A stretch of 11,746 nt of DNA from assembly GCA_012837465.1 (NCBI GenBank), contig DURG01000281.1, positions 1 to 11,746 on the forward strand. Reading direction: 5' to 3'. This document shows positions 1 through 6,687 of this stretch, piece after piece (within the stretch, counting starts at the first letter, position 1; the number at the start of each line of letters is the position of its first letter). Below the pieces are notes generated by a model. The model made no database searches, was not told where the DNA came from, and was given only the letters and a program-made list of their open reading frames with translations. The DNA is from Propionibacterium sp. Its GTDB lineage: Bacteria > Actinomycetota > Actinomycetes > Propionibacteriales > Propionibacteriaceae. A program made the translations under genes and the position numbers.

Positions 1-386
1 ACGAGGCTCTCGGGCTCCCCCGCGGCCCCCACCACCGCAGCCACATCGTCGAGCATCTTCCCCAGGAGGGGCTCCCCCGTCGAGCCTCCATAGCCGCGGT
101 ACTCAGCCAGGAACAGGCCCCATCCGAGTTGGTGGAAGGCCGACTCCAACAGGCCCTGCCAGGCGCCGGCGGTCTCGCCGTTGCCGTGGAAGAAGACGAC
201 GGTGGGCTGGGTCCCTCGATACTCGCCCGCTCGTTCCTCGCGGGCGAACTCGGGACCCGGTGCGGGGTGGTGGGCGCACGCCAGCGTGGCGCCGTCGACC
301 TCGACATCCACGCGATGCGACGGCGGTTCGCCGCCCGGGAAGAAGTAGCGGGCGGCCAGCAGCGGGTGGTTGAGCACGTCAGCCAT
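1..386 (-). CDS. Alpha/beta hydrolase, N-terminal part (cut by window edge)
   Basis: The minus strand from ATG at 386 reads through 128 codons without a stop and runs off the left edge. Near residues 63-71 it carries VVFFHGNGE, the strand-then-HGNGE oxyanion-hole signature of alpha/beta hydrolases. Near residues 95-104 it has EYRGYGGSTG, typical of the YRGYGxSxG loop before the nucleophile in serine-hydrolase (BAAT/dipeptidyl-peptidase-like) members. The nucleophile elbow GxSxG and the acid and histidine of the triad would lie beyond the window, so activity cannot be judged and the substrate is unknown. There is no signal peptide, so it is probably cytoplasmic. The start is supported by a TAGACT box six bases upstream, which suggests a leaderless mRNA. 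It diverges from the DUF456 gene across 41 bases. Confidence 0.85.
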   Translation of the reverse strand, partial: MADVLNHPLLAARYFFPGGEPPSHRVDVEVDGATLACAHHPAPGPEFAREERAGEYRGTQPTVVFFHGNGETAGAWQGLLESAFHQLGWGLFLAEYRGYGGSTGEPLLGKMLDDVAAVVGAAGEPESL

Positions 387-392
387 GGCTGC

Positions 393-398
393 AGTCTA
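393..398 (-). promoter_or_regulatory. -10 box of the alpha/beta hydrolase gene (leaderless type)
   Basis: Read on the minus strand this is TAGACT, followed by six bases and then the ATG at 386-384. That spacing puts transcription start at or next to the A of ATG, so no ribosome binding site is expected and none is seen. The -35 position falls on the -10 box of the divergent gene and reads AGCCTA, far from consensus. The same TAGACT plus six bases occurs before the gene starting at 7903. Confidence 0.6.
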
Positions 399-407
399 GG
401 GACCCCG

Positions 408-423
408 CCAGCCCTTAGGCTGG
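408..423 (+). promoter_or_regulatory. -10 box of the DUF456 gene inside an inverted repeat
   Basis: TAGGCT at 416-421 is followed by six bases (422-427) and the GTG start at 428, a leaderless arrangement. The box lies within a perfect inverted repeat with arms CCAGCC (408-413) and GGCTGG (418-423) around CTTA. The repeat could be a protein-binding site or an RNA hairpin made by longer transcripts; sequence alone cannot decide. Its -35 position coincides with the -10 box of the divergent hydrolase gene. Confidence 0.5.
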
Positions 424-427
424 GCGC

Positions 428-919
428 GTGACTCCTGAGATCCTCGCCGCCATCGCAGCGGTGACCCTGGCCCTGATCGGCCTCATGGGCATCGTCTTCC
501 CCGTGCTGCCCGGCAGCCTCTCCATCGGGGCGGGTGCGCTGGTGTGGGCGATCTGGGGCGCGTCGAGCTGGGGTTGGGTCGCCTTCGGGATCGCGGCCTT
601 CCTGCTGCTCGTCGGTGGAGTGAGCGGGTGGCTGCTGACGGGTCGTTCTCTGCAGGAACGCAAGATCCCCAAGTGGCCCATCGCGGTGGGGATCGCCGTC
701 GGTGTGATTGGCATGTTCGTGCTGCCAGGCTTCGGGCTGCCGTTGGGTTTCGCGCTCGGGTTGCTGCTCGCCGAGACGGTGCGCGTCAAGGACGTGCGCA
801 AGGCCGCCGCCACCAGTTGGCACACGATCAAGGCCCTCGGGGTGGGGATCCTCGTGGAGCTCTCGTGCGCCATGGTGGCGACGATCGTATTGGCGATCAG
901 CGTCGCCACCGCTTGGTGA
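428..919 (+). CDS. DUF456 domain integral membrane protein
   Basis: This 163-residue, very hydrophobic protein has about five likely membrane segments (roughly residues 5-28, 31-46, 51-70, 85-103 and 137-160). LMGIVFPVLPG at residues 19-29 and PGFGLPLGFALGLLLAE at 100-116 are the repeated glycine/proline-rich motifs of the DUF456 family, and the length fits that family. The molecular function of DUF456 proteins is not established. The GTG start is chosen because the TAGGCT box lies six bases before it, and because it opens directly onto the first membrane segment. The gene faces the tspO-like gene and ends in a convergent gap with a strong hairpin about 90 bases downstream. Other frames over this stretch give only arginine/alanine-rich shadow translations. 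Confidence 0.85.
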   Translation: MTPEILAAIAAVTLALIGLMGIVFPVLPGSLSIGAGALVWAIWGASSWGWVAFGIAAFLLLVGGVSGWLLTGRSLQERKIPKWPIAVGIAVGVIGMFVLPGFGLPLGFALGLLLAETVRVKDVRKAAATSWHTIKALGVGILVELSCAMVATIVLAISVATAW

Positions 920-1008
920 CAGCGCCCTCGGATCCGTCGATCAGGTGGAACGGGAAGGGGAGCCCCGAAGGTCAGGCCGGACGGCACACCGGCTGAATGC
1001 ACGCTCGA

Positions 1009-1046
1009 TGGGGGTTCTCAGCCTGGCTTGCCGCTGAGGGCCCCCA
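1009..1046 (+). terminator. Long hairpin in the convergent gap 920-1177
   Basis: The arms 1009-1022 and 1033-1046 pair over 14 positions, including two G-U pairs when read as plus-strand RNA, around a 10-base loop. On the minus strand the two G-U pairs become A-C mismatches, so the hairpin is stronger in the plus transcript and suits termination of the DUF456 gene. No U-tract follows, so classical intrinsic termination is uncertain. The rest of the gap contains no reading frame with protein-like composition; the 63-codon frame at 941-1132 looks like chance. Confidence 0.4.
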
Positions 1047-1144
1047 CCGAGCGCATCTTTACCCGGTGAGGGCGGCCGCCCCCGCTGTCGACAGGGGCTC
1101 GGACGATTGCCGGAGGGGCTCAACCAGCGCACGACATTGTCAGT

Positions 1145-1160
1145 GCCCCTGAGGTGGGGC
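1145..1160 (-). terminator. Short GC hairpin after the tspO-like gene
   Basis: GCCCC (1145-1149) and GGGGC (1156-1160) form a 5-bp stem with a six-base loop, starting 17 bases beyond the stop codon of the TspO-family gene on the minus strand. No U-tract follows. This is a modest candidate for the end of the long minus-strand operon. Confidence 0.3.
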
Positions 1161-1177
1161 GATCTCAGACCAGCAGC

Positions 1178-1678
1178 CTACTTGCGCTTGTTGCGGCGCC
1201 AGATCGAGGCCGTGAGCACCGTCGCGAAGCTGCACCACAGTGCGTAGGGCGTCAACTCGAGGCCCTTGCCCTTGTCCACGTCCCCCGACCGGCGGGCCAG
1301 ATCGATCGAGCTGGCCGCAAGAGCTGCGGCGACTCCCGTCGCGGGGCCCAGCTTCTGCGCCTTGAAGAACGTCCAGCTCCACGCCTGGTTGAGTACCAGA
1401 TTCGTGCCGAGGGCGGCGCGGAAGCGGTCCGCCTCGTCGCCCTTGCCACGGTTCTCCAGCGCCTCGATGCTGCGGGCCGACGTCGCGGCGATGCCGGCGT
1501 ACAGGCCCGTCCACACGATGGGGAACAGCCAGCCGGGCGGCTGCCACTTCGGCTTGTCGAGCGCCTTGTACCAGAGCGTGTCGGTGTCGGTGGCGATGGA
1601 TCCCGACACTGCGGTGGCCGCCGTCATCGCGAGGCTCTGCCCCCACGCCTTCTTGGCTCGTTGCTTCTTCTTGCTCAT
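1178..1678 (-). CDS. tspO: TspO/MBR family tryptophan-rich membrane protein
   Basis: This 166-residue protein is close to the usual TspO length. KPKWQPPGWLFPIVWTGLY at residues 42-60 matches the family signature KPxWxPPGxxFxxVWTxLY. NLVLNQAWSWTFF at 93-105 and LTPYALWCSFATVLTASIW at 142-160 match the conserved third and fifth helix regions. Five membrane segments are expected. Family members bind porphyrins, sterols or other lipids and act in stress or tetrapyrrole handling. The N-terminus is strongly basic (KKKQRAKK), so the positive-inside rule would keep it cytoplasmic. A purine-rich run lies upstream of ATG 1678 but there is no strong Shine-Dalgarno. It sits 24 bases after the acyl-CoA synthetase stop and probably shares its transcript. 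The family is secure; the ligand is unknown. Confidence 0.88.
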   Translation of the reverse strand: MSKKKQRAKKAWGQSLAMTAATAVSGSIATDTDTLWYKALDKPKWQPPGWLFPIVWTGLYAGIAATSARSIEALENRGKGDEADRFRAALGTNLVLNQAWSWTFFKAQKLGPATGVAAALAASSIDLARRSGDVDKGKGLELTPYALWCSFATVLTASIWRRNKRK

Positions 1679-1702
1679 CTCTTCTTCTCTCTTTCCGACG
1701 GA

Positions 1703-3535
1703 TCACGAACCGTCTGTGGGGCGGGTCTTGGCGGTGCCGTCATAGAAGCGGTCGACGACGTGGCGCACGCGCTCGGCCAGCGCGTTGCGCTTGAGCTTCT
1801 GGGTGGGGGTGAGCAGCCAGTTGTTCGCGTTGAGGTCGGTGAACAACACGGCGAAGCGACGCACCTGCTGCGGCCGCGAGAACTGGGCGTTGGCGGCGGC
1901 GACGGCCTTGCCGACGGCCTGGACGAGACGGGAATCCTCGATCACCTCGACGGCGCCCTCCAGCGGCAGCCGAGCCCACGGCTGGTCGCCGAGACCCTCA
2001 CGCTCCACCCAGGCCTGAATGCTCTCCGGGTCCAGCACGATGAGGCCACCGAGGTACGGCTTGCCCTCGCCCACCATCACCGCATGGGCGATGAGGGGGT
2101 CGAGCTCCACCTGCGATTCCCACGTGTGCGGGGTGATGTTCTTGCCGCTGGAGGTCACGATGATGTCCTTGAGCCTGCCCTCGAGGGTGAGCCGGCCGTC
2201 GGCATCGAGAGAGCCGAGGTCTCCGGTGCGGAACCATCCGTCGACGAACACCTGGTCGTTGTCCTCGTGGCGCCAGTAGCCGGGCGAGACGCCGACGCCG
2301 CGCGCGAGCACCTCCCCGTCGCCGGAGATCCGCAGCTCGACTCCCGGGAGCGCGACGCCGACGGTTCCCGAACGGATTCGGCCGGGCAGGTTGCCGGTGA
2401 GCGGGGCGGTGGTCTCGGTCAGCCCGTAGCCCTCGATGACGGGAACGCCGAGGCCGCGGAAGAACAGCGACAACTCGGGGTCGAGCCCGGCTGCACCGGA
2501 GAGCAGGTAGGCCAGCCGGTTACCCATGAGGCCGCGGAGGCGGCGGTAGAACATCCGGTCGAAGAGCCGGTGCCGCAGGCGAAGCGATCGCGACGGGGCG
2601 CTGCCCGTGCCGGCGTCGAGTTCCTCGAGGTGGCGACCCCATTCGACGGCGGTGGCGTCGGCCGCGCGCCACACGCGGCCGAGGCGCTTCTGGTCCGCCT
2701 TGGCGCTGGCAGCGGCGCGGATCTTCTCCAGCACGCGCGGCACGACGACGAGGAAGGTGGGGCGCAGCTCGGAGAGGGCGCTGATGATCTCGCGCGGGTC
2801 GGCCACGTGCGCCACGCGCATGCCGCGGGCCAGGCAGATGAGCTGGAGGCCGCGCGCCAGAACGTGCGCCAGCGGCAGGAAGATGATGGTGTTGCCGTCC
2901 TCGCGGACCACCTCGGAATAGGCGTCGGCGACGCTGTGCACCTTGCCGACGAAGTTGCCGTGCGTGATGATCGCGCCCTTCGGGGCCGCGGTGGTGCCGG
3001 AGGTGTACACGATGGTGGCCACGGAGTCGGCGACGGCGAGCAGCCGGCGTTCCTCGACCTCACCGTCGGCAATCCCGGCGCCCAGCGCAGCGAGGGCCCG
3101 GAGGTCTGCGGGGGAGGAATCCATGGTCCAGACCCCGAGCGCATCGCGGCCGGCCAGGGCGCTGGTGAGCAGCTCGGCCTGGTGGGCGTTCCCCCCGATG
3201 CCGAGGCGGACGTCGGCGTCGGCGACCACGGCGTCGACCTGCGCCTGCGCCGACGTGTCGTAGATGGGCACGACGACGCCGCCCGCGTACCAGGTGGCGA
3301 GGTCTGCCACCGTCCACCCGTAGCGCGTCTCGGCCATGATCGCCACCCGCTCCCCCGGCTGGAGGCCAGCGGCGATGAGGCCCTTGGCGACGGCGCGGAC
3401 CTCCGCGTCGAACCCGGCCGTGGTGATCTGGCGCCAGGAGCCGCCGGCGGTGCGGACCTCGAAGGCCGCGTGGCCCGGGGCCTCAGCGACGCGTCGGGCC
3501 AGGAGGTCGGTCGCGTTGCGGGGTGCGGTGGTCAT
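1703..3535 (-). CDS. Long-chain fatty-acid-CoA ligase (AMP-forming), FadD15-like
   Basis: This 610-residue adenylate-forming enzyme has the length of actinobacterial long-chain acyl-CoA synthetases. It would activate a fatty acid with ATP to acyl-AMP and transfer it to CoA. Visible motifs are the P-loop YTSGTTAAPKG at residues 177-187, EGYGLTETT at 368-376, WFRTGDLG near 434-441, GRLKDIIVTSSGKNI at 453-467, and LTPTQKLKRN at 575-584 with the usual catalytic lysine. The P-loop is unusual because the consensus glycine after TSGTT is alanine (A183). No signal peptide or membrane segment is seen, so it is cytosolic or membrane-peripheral. ATG 3535 overlaps the MarR stop as ATGA, implying translational coupling and control by that regulator. 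Acyl chain preference cannot be read from the sequence. Confidence 0.92.
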   Translation of the reverse strand: MTTAPRNATDLLARRVAEAPGHAAFEVRTAGGSWRQITTAGFDAEVRAVAKGLIAAGLQPGERVAIMAETRYGWTVADLATWYAGGVVVPIYDTSAQAQVDAVVADADVRLGIGGNAHQAELLTSALAGRDALGVWTMDSSPADLRALAALGAGIADGEVEERRLLAVADSVATIVYTSGTTAAPKGAIITHGNFVGKVHSVADAYSEVVREDGNTIIFLPLAHVLARGLQLICLARGMRVAHVADPREIISALSELRPTFLVVVPRVLEKIRAAASAKADQKRLGRVWRAADATAVEWGRHLEELDAGTGSAPSRSLRLRHRLFDRMFYRRLRGLMGNRLAYLLSGAAGLDPELSLFFRGLGVPVIEGYGLTETTAPLTGNLPGRIRSGTVGVALPGVELRISGDGEVLARGVGVSPGYWRHEDNDQVFVDGWFRTGDLGSLDADGRLTLEGRLKDIIVTSSGKNITPHTWESQVELDPLIAHAVMVGEGKPYLGGLIVLDPESIQAWVEREGLGDQPWARLPLEGAVEVIEDSRLVQAVGKAVAAANAQFSRPQQVRRFAVLFTDLNANNWLLTPTQKLKRNALAERVRHVVDRFYDGTAKTRPTDGS

Positions 3536-4014
3536 GGGCGCTCCTGGGCGGCCAGGGAGTCGCGATGCTGGGCCATCAGGGCGAGGATGCGGCCGAAGAA
3601 CTTCTCGACGACGGCCTGGTCCTGGGCGGGCAGTGAGGTGATCTCGTCGTTGGCGAGCCCCATCAGGGGGCCCATGAGGCGCATGATCTCGGCGAACACG
3701 GCGGGGGTGACGGAGACGGTGACGCGGCGGCGGTCGCGGTCCGTGCGGTCCCGTTGGACGTAGCCCGCGGCCTCGAGCCGGTTGAGGATGGCGGTGGTGG
3801 TGGCCGCCGAGGCGCCGATCCGGTGGGCGAGGGTGCTGACGTCGACGGGGCCGGACGTCGCGAGCGAGGTGAGGGCGCGGTAGTCGGTGACGTTGATGCC
3901 GAGGAGGCGCACCAACTCCCGCTCCACCTCGTTGGACAGGCCGATGAGGGCTTGGAGCGAGTGCGCCACGGAGTGGAACTGCTGCGGCGCGCCGTGCTGC
4001 GGTTGTGGTGTCAC
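3532..4014 (-). CDS. MarR family transcriptional regulator
   Basis: This 160-residue protein has MarR-family length. The winged helix-turn-helix spans about residues 57-104: VDVSTLAHRIGASAATTTAILNRLEAAGYV, then a basic wing with DRTDRDRRRVTV at 89-100, the family's DxRDxR wing signature. Flanking helices (about 15-38 and 105-150) would form the dimer interface. It overlaps the acyl-CoA synthetase start as ATGA. Several MarR proteins sense fatty acids or acyl-CoA thioesters, so a lipid ligand is plausible here; this is inference. The GTG start at 4014 is supported by a -35/-10 pair placing transcription start on the GTG, and by its GTGA overlap with the preceding stop. An AT-rich 24-bp inverted repeat over the -35 box is the expected autoregulatory operator. 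Confidence 0.92.
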   Translation of the reverse strand: MTPQPQHGAPQQFHSVAHSLQALIGLSNEVERELVRLLGINVTDYRALTSLATSGPVDVSTLAHRIGASAATTTAILNRLEAAGYVQRDRTDRDRRRVTVSVTPAVFAEIMRLMGPLMGLANDEITSLPAQDQAVVEKFFGRILALMAQHRDSLAAQERP

Positions 4015-4439
4015 GCCTCCAAAGTACCCCTAGATGGATTGATTATCAAATCATTTTGATTATCTTGTGGGCGGCGGATGCGGGCGAACGAGGGCGCTGC
4101 GGCTGCGTAGGTCGCGGCCAGGTGGAAGACGGCCACGGCGGCCGCGACGGCGGCGTAGCGCCACCAGGCAGCGTCGACTCCCCCGCCGGACCACGCCAGG
4201 AACAGTGGGATCATCGTCAGCAGCGGCGCGAACGAGTCGGGCACGATCGCCGTCGACAGCACGCCCAGTGCGAACAGCGCCAGCCAGGCCGGCGCGATCA
4301 CGGCAGCCACCCACGGCAGGCACAGTGCCGCGATCACCACGCCCGCCAGCAGGATGATGCCGCGCAGCACCCACTGCTGCCAGGTCGTGATCCGCAGCGC
4401 GTAGATCCAGCCGGAGACGAGTTCTACGAGGTCGATCAT
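4011..4439 (-). CDS. Small four-helix membrane protein following DUF58
   Basis: This 142-residue protein belongs to no family I recognise. It has about four likely membrane segments (residues 23-40, 43-62, 70-84 and 92-115), many alanines and tryptophans, and a polar C-terminal tail from residue 118. The frame stays open as far up as 4799, but ATG 4439 is the right start: it overlaps the DUF58 stop as ATGA, and upstream residues are arginine/alanine-rich out-of-frame shadow of DUF58. The stop overlaps the MarR GTG as GTGA. The tail contains DNQNDLIINPSRGTLEA, encoded by the MarR promoter and operator, so its sequence may reflect DNA-binding constraints more than protein function. By position it is probably a partner of the MoxR-DUF58 complex. 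Confidence 0.75.
   Translation of the reverse strand: MIDLVELVSGWIYALRITTWQQWVLRGIILLAGVVIAALCLPWVAAVIAPAWLALFALGVLSTAIVPDSFAPLLTMIPLFLAWSGGGVDAAWWRYAAVAAAVAVFHLAATYAAAAPSFARIRRPQDNQNDLIINPSRGTLEA
4021..4049 (-). promoter_or_regulatory. Internal promoter of the MarR-acyl-CoA synthetase pair
   Basis: On the minus strand, TTGATA (4049-4044) and TACTTT (4026-4021) are separated by exactly 17 bases. Six more bases lead to the GTG at 4014, so transcription should start on the start codon. TTGATA matches five of six bases of TTGACA, the best -35 box in this window. GGAGG lies inside the six-base gap but only one base from GTG, too close for a usual ribosome site. The promoter sits inside the last codons of the preceding membrane protein gene. 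Confidence 0.65.
4041..4064. promoter_or_regulatory. Near-perfect 24-bp inverted repeat, probable MarR operator
   Basis: The arms GATTATCAAA (4041-4050) and TTTGATTATC (4055-4064) around TCAT pair at nine of ten positions. Smaller perfect repeats nest in it: TTGAT-T-ATCAA at 4039-4049 and AATCA-TTT-TGATT at 4049-4061. TTGATTATC also occurs twice in direct orientation, 17 bases apart (4039 and 4056). The element covers the -35 box of the MarR gene, so binding would block RNA polymerase. It is a sharply AT-rich island in a GC-rich region. It also encodes residues 126-133 (DNQNDLII) of the upstream membrane protein. Confidence 0.6.
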
Positions 4440-5716
4440 CGGCCCATCACCCGCCTCGGCGCCGATCGCGCGGCCTCCATCTCGAGCAACACGCTCGCCA
4501 GCGAGCCGGTCCCCCGCCACGGGGTCACGGGGATCCCGAGCGTACGCAGCCGCGCCAGCACGTCGTCGCGCTCCAACCGGCGGATCATCCACGCCTCGCC
4601 GAGGAAGGAGTCGCGGCCGAAGGAGGCGATGTCGGCGAACTCGCCCACACCCTCGGGCAGCGTGTCGACCCCCACCACCTCGGCACCCAGCCGCCGCAGC
4701 CGGACGAGTTCGTCGGCGGCCTCGCGGTCCAGCAGCGGTGAGCAGAAGAACACCAGCGTGCCCGGCGTCAGGCGCGGCACGCGTCGCAGCGTCTGCCACT
4801 CGGCCACGTCCCGGTTGGCGCGCGACAACACGTTGAGCACCACGCGCGCCTGACGTGGTCCGCTGCCGGCACGAACCCGGCCGATGCGTCGGCCGAGGTC
4901 GTGGAGCGCCACCCTGTCGCCGAAGCCCACGTAGTGGCGCGAGATCGCGGCGATGGCGCGCACCGTCGCGTCGAGGCTGGTGGTGGCGTCGGGGTTGGCC
5001 GGGACGATGTCGAGGAGGGTGTCGGCGACGATGAGGACGTCCGTGTCGCGCTCGGTGAGCGTCGAGTTCACGTGCAGGGGGCCCAGGCGCGACGTCACCC
5101 GCCAGTTGATCCGCCGCAGCCGGTCACCGGGGCGGAACTCGCGGACGTCGGCGAGGTCTGAACCGTCGCCGCGGTGCCGCGACCGATGGGCGCCGACGAT
5201 GCCGATGGGGCGCGCCACCCCACTGCCGCCCTCCAGGGTCGACGACGCGGGCCGCACCGTGATCGTCACCGGATCGGTCTCGGCGGAGGCCTGCCACGAG
5301 CCCGACAGGTCGCGGACGGAGACGGTGGCGGGGCCGACGGTGTAGCGCCCCCAGCGCTCCGGCTCCACGTTGACGTTGGTGCCGGCGCCGTCGGAGAGGA
5401 CGGTGCCGGTGTCGGGGTCGAACGCGAGGCCGGCGCGCAGGGGCCATTGGACGGTGACCAGCGCCCGTCGCCAGGGCCTGGTGGTGTGGACGGCGAGGGG
5501 AAAGGAGTCGCCTTCGGGGATGACGACGGCGCGCGGGCTCGCCTCGGCATGCATCCGGTCCGCTCCCGGGCGGTTCAGCAGGGCCCACGCCACGTGTGCC
5601 ACGAACGGCACCATCAGCGCCACCGCATCCGGCCGCTGCCAGGCGGCCGCGAAGATGCCCAGCCCCACCGTCGCCACGATGGAGCGCAGGAGCGCGTGCG
5701 TGTAGCGGAACCTCAT
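4436..5716 (-). CDS. DUF58 domain-containing membrane protein
   Basis: This 426-residue protein has two likely N-terminal membrane helices (about residues 10-26 and 30-47), an extended beta-rich region, then the DUF58 core VREFRPGDRLRRINWRVTSR at 191-210. After it comes DVLIVADTLLD near 226-236, where the von Willebrand A-like fold places its metal-binding DxSxS motif. Here the serines are absent, so metal binding looks degenerate. DUF58 proteins are encoded next to MoxR ATPases, which are thought to remodel or activate them at the membrane. ATG 5716 overlaps the MoxR stop as ATGA. The frame is open further upstream to 6040, but that part is arginine/histidine-rich shadow of the MoxR gene and is excluded. 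Confidence 0.88.
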   Translation of the reverse strand: MRFRYTHALLRSIVATVGLGIFAAAWQRPDAVALMVPFVAHVAWALLNRPGADRMHAEASPRAVVIPEGDSFPLAVHTTRPWRRALVTVQWPLRAGLAFDPDTGTVLSDGAGTNVNVEPERWGRYTVGPATVSVRDLSGSWQASAETDPVTITVRPASSTLEGGSGVARPIGIVGAHRSRHRGDGSDLADVREFRPGDRLRRINWRVTSRLGPLHVNSTLTERDTDVLIVADTLLDIVPANPDATTSLDATVRAIAAISRHYVGFGDRVALHDLGRRIGRVRAGSGPRQARVVLNVLSRANRDVAEWQTLRRVPRLTPGTLVFFCSPLLDREAADELVRLRRLGAEVVGVDTLPEGVGEFADIASFGRDSFLGEAWMIRRLERDDVLARLRTLGIPVTPWRGTGSLASVLLEMEAARSAPRRVMGR

Positions 5717-6687
5717 CGGGGCGCGGCGTCCTCGGCGTCGGGCACGGGGACGACCTCCAGCACGCGCCGCACCACGGATTCGGGCGCGACGTTGTTGAGC
5801 CACAGCTCCGGGCGGATCACGATGCGGTGGCCCAGCGCCGGCACGGCGAGGCGCTTGATGTCCTCGGGGATGACGTAGTCGCGGCCCTCGATGAGCGCCA
5901 GCGCGCGGGAGCAGGTCAGCAGCGCCAGCGACCCTCGGGGCGAGGCGCCCACCATCGTGTCCTGGTGTTCGCGGGTGGCGCGGACCACGTCGATGGCGTA
6001 GCGGCCCACGGATTCGGCCACGTGGATACCCTCGGCGCACTGCTGCACGGCAAGCAGGCCCTCGGCGTCGAGCACGGTGCCCACCGAGATGTCATCTGAG
6101 CGGCGCGAGATGCGGCGTTGCAGCACGTCCCATTCCTCGTCGACGGTGGGGTACCCGAAGCCGAGGCGCAGCAGGAAGCGATCCAGCTGCGCCTCGGGCA
6201 GCGGGTAGGTGCCCTCGTGCTCGATGGGGTTGGCGGTGGCCAGCACGTGGAACGGGCGCGGCAGTTGGAAGGTGTGGCCCTCGACGGTGACCTGCCGCTC
6301 CTGCATCGCCTCGAGCAGCGCGGATTGTGTCTTGGGTGGGGTGCGGTTGATCTCGTCTGCGAGCAACAGGCCGGTGAACAGCGGGCCTTCGCGGAACGAG
6401 AACTGGCTGGTGGCCTGGTCGTAGATGTAGGAGCCGGTGAGGTCTGCGGGCAGCAGGTCCGGCGTGAACTGGGCGCGGGTGAACTGGAGGCCGAGGGCCT
6501 GGGCCAGGGAGCGCGCGGCGAGCGTCTTGCCGAGGCCGGGCATGTCCTCCAGCAGCACGTGGCCGCCGGCCACCACGCCGGCCAGCACGAGGGTCATCTC
6601 GGCGCGCTTGCCCACCAGGGCCTTGTCCACCTCGTCGAGCACCTGGCCGACGAGGTCGGTGGCTTGGGCGGGGGTGAGCATGCTCAT
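5713..6687 (-). CDS. MoxR family AAA+ ATPase
   Basis: This 324-residue protein is of typical MoxR length. Walker A is LLEDMPGLGKT (residues 45-55), Walker B is LLLADEINR (107-115), sensor 1 is ATANP (150-154), the arginine-containing PEAQLDRF is at 164-171 and the sensor 2 region GASPRGSLAL is at 247-256. All are intact, so ATP hydrolysis is expected. MoxR proteins act as chaperone-like ATPases that mature metal-centre or envelope complexes together with DUF58 or VWA-domain partners. ATG 6687 overlaps the preceding stop as ATGA; a second ATG two codons later would give almost the same protein. The protein is cytosolic and lies immediately before its presumed partner DUF58. The specific client is unknown. 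Confidence 0.94.
   Translation of the reverse strand: MSMLTPAQATDLVGQVLDEVDKALVGKRAEMTLVLAGVVAGGHVLLEDMPGLGKTLAARSLAQALGLQFTRAQFTPDLLPADLTGSYIYDQATSQFSFREGPLFTGLLLADEINRTPPKTQSALLEAMQERQVTVEGHTFQLPRPFHVLATANPIEHEGTYPLPEAQLDRFLLRLGFGYPTVDEEWDVLQRRISRRSDDISVGTVLDAEGLLAVQQCAEGIHVAESVGRYAIDVVRATREHQDTMVGASPRGSLALLTCSRALALIEGRDYVIPEDIKRLAVPALGHRIVIRPELWLNNVAPESVVRRVLEVVPVPDAEDAAPR

Noticed and set aside
1085..1094. Perfect palindrome CTGTCGACAG
   Set aside because: It is only ten bases in GC-rich DNA, far from any start codon, with no extension of the symmetry. It is not enough to call an operator.
941..1132. Small minus-strand frame of 63 codons in the convergent gap
   Set aside because: It has a proline/arginine/serine-rich composition, no ribosome site or -10 box, and overlaps the strong hairpin. 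It is most likely chance.
1154..3763. Open frame of 869 codons on the plus strand
   Set aside because: It runs antisense to the TspO and acyl-CoA synthetase genes and gives a monotonous G/A/R/D/E/V-rich translation with no domain, as expected of a shadow frame in GC-rich DNA. The minus strand here has full family motifs.
4440..4799. Upstream extension of the 142-residue membrane protein frame
   Set aside because: This part is R/A/G-rich shadow of the DUF58 coding sequence. The ATGA overlap at 4436-4439 gives the natural start.
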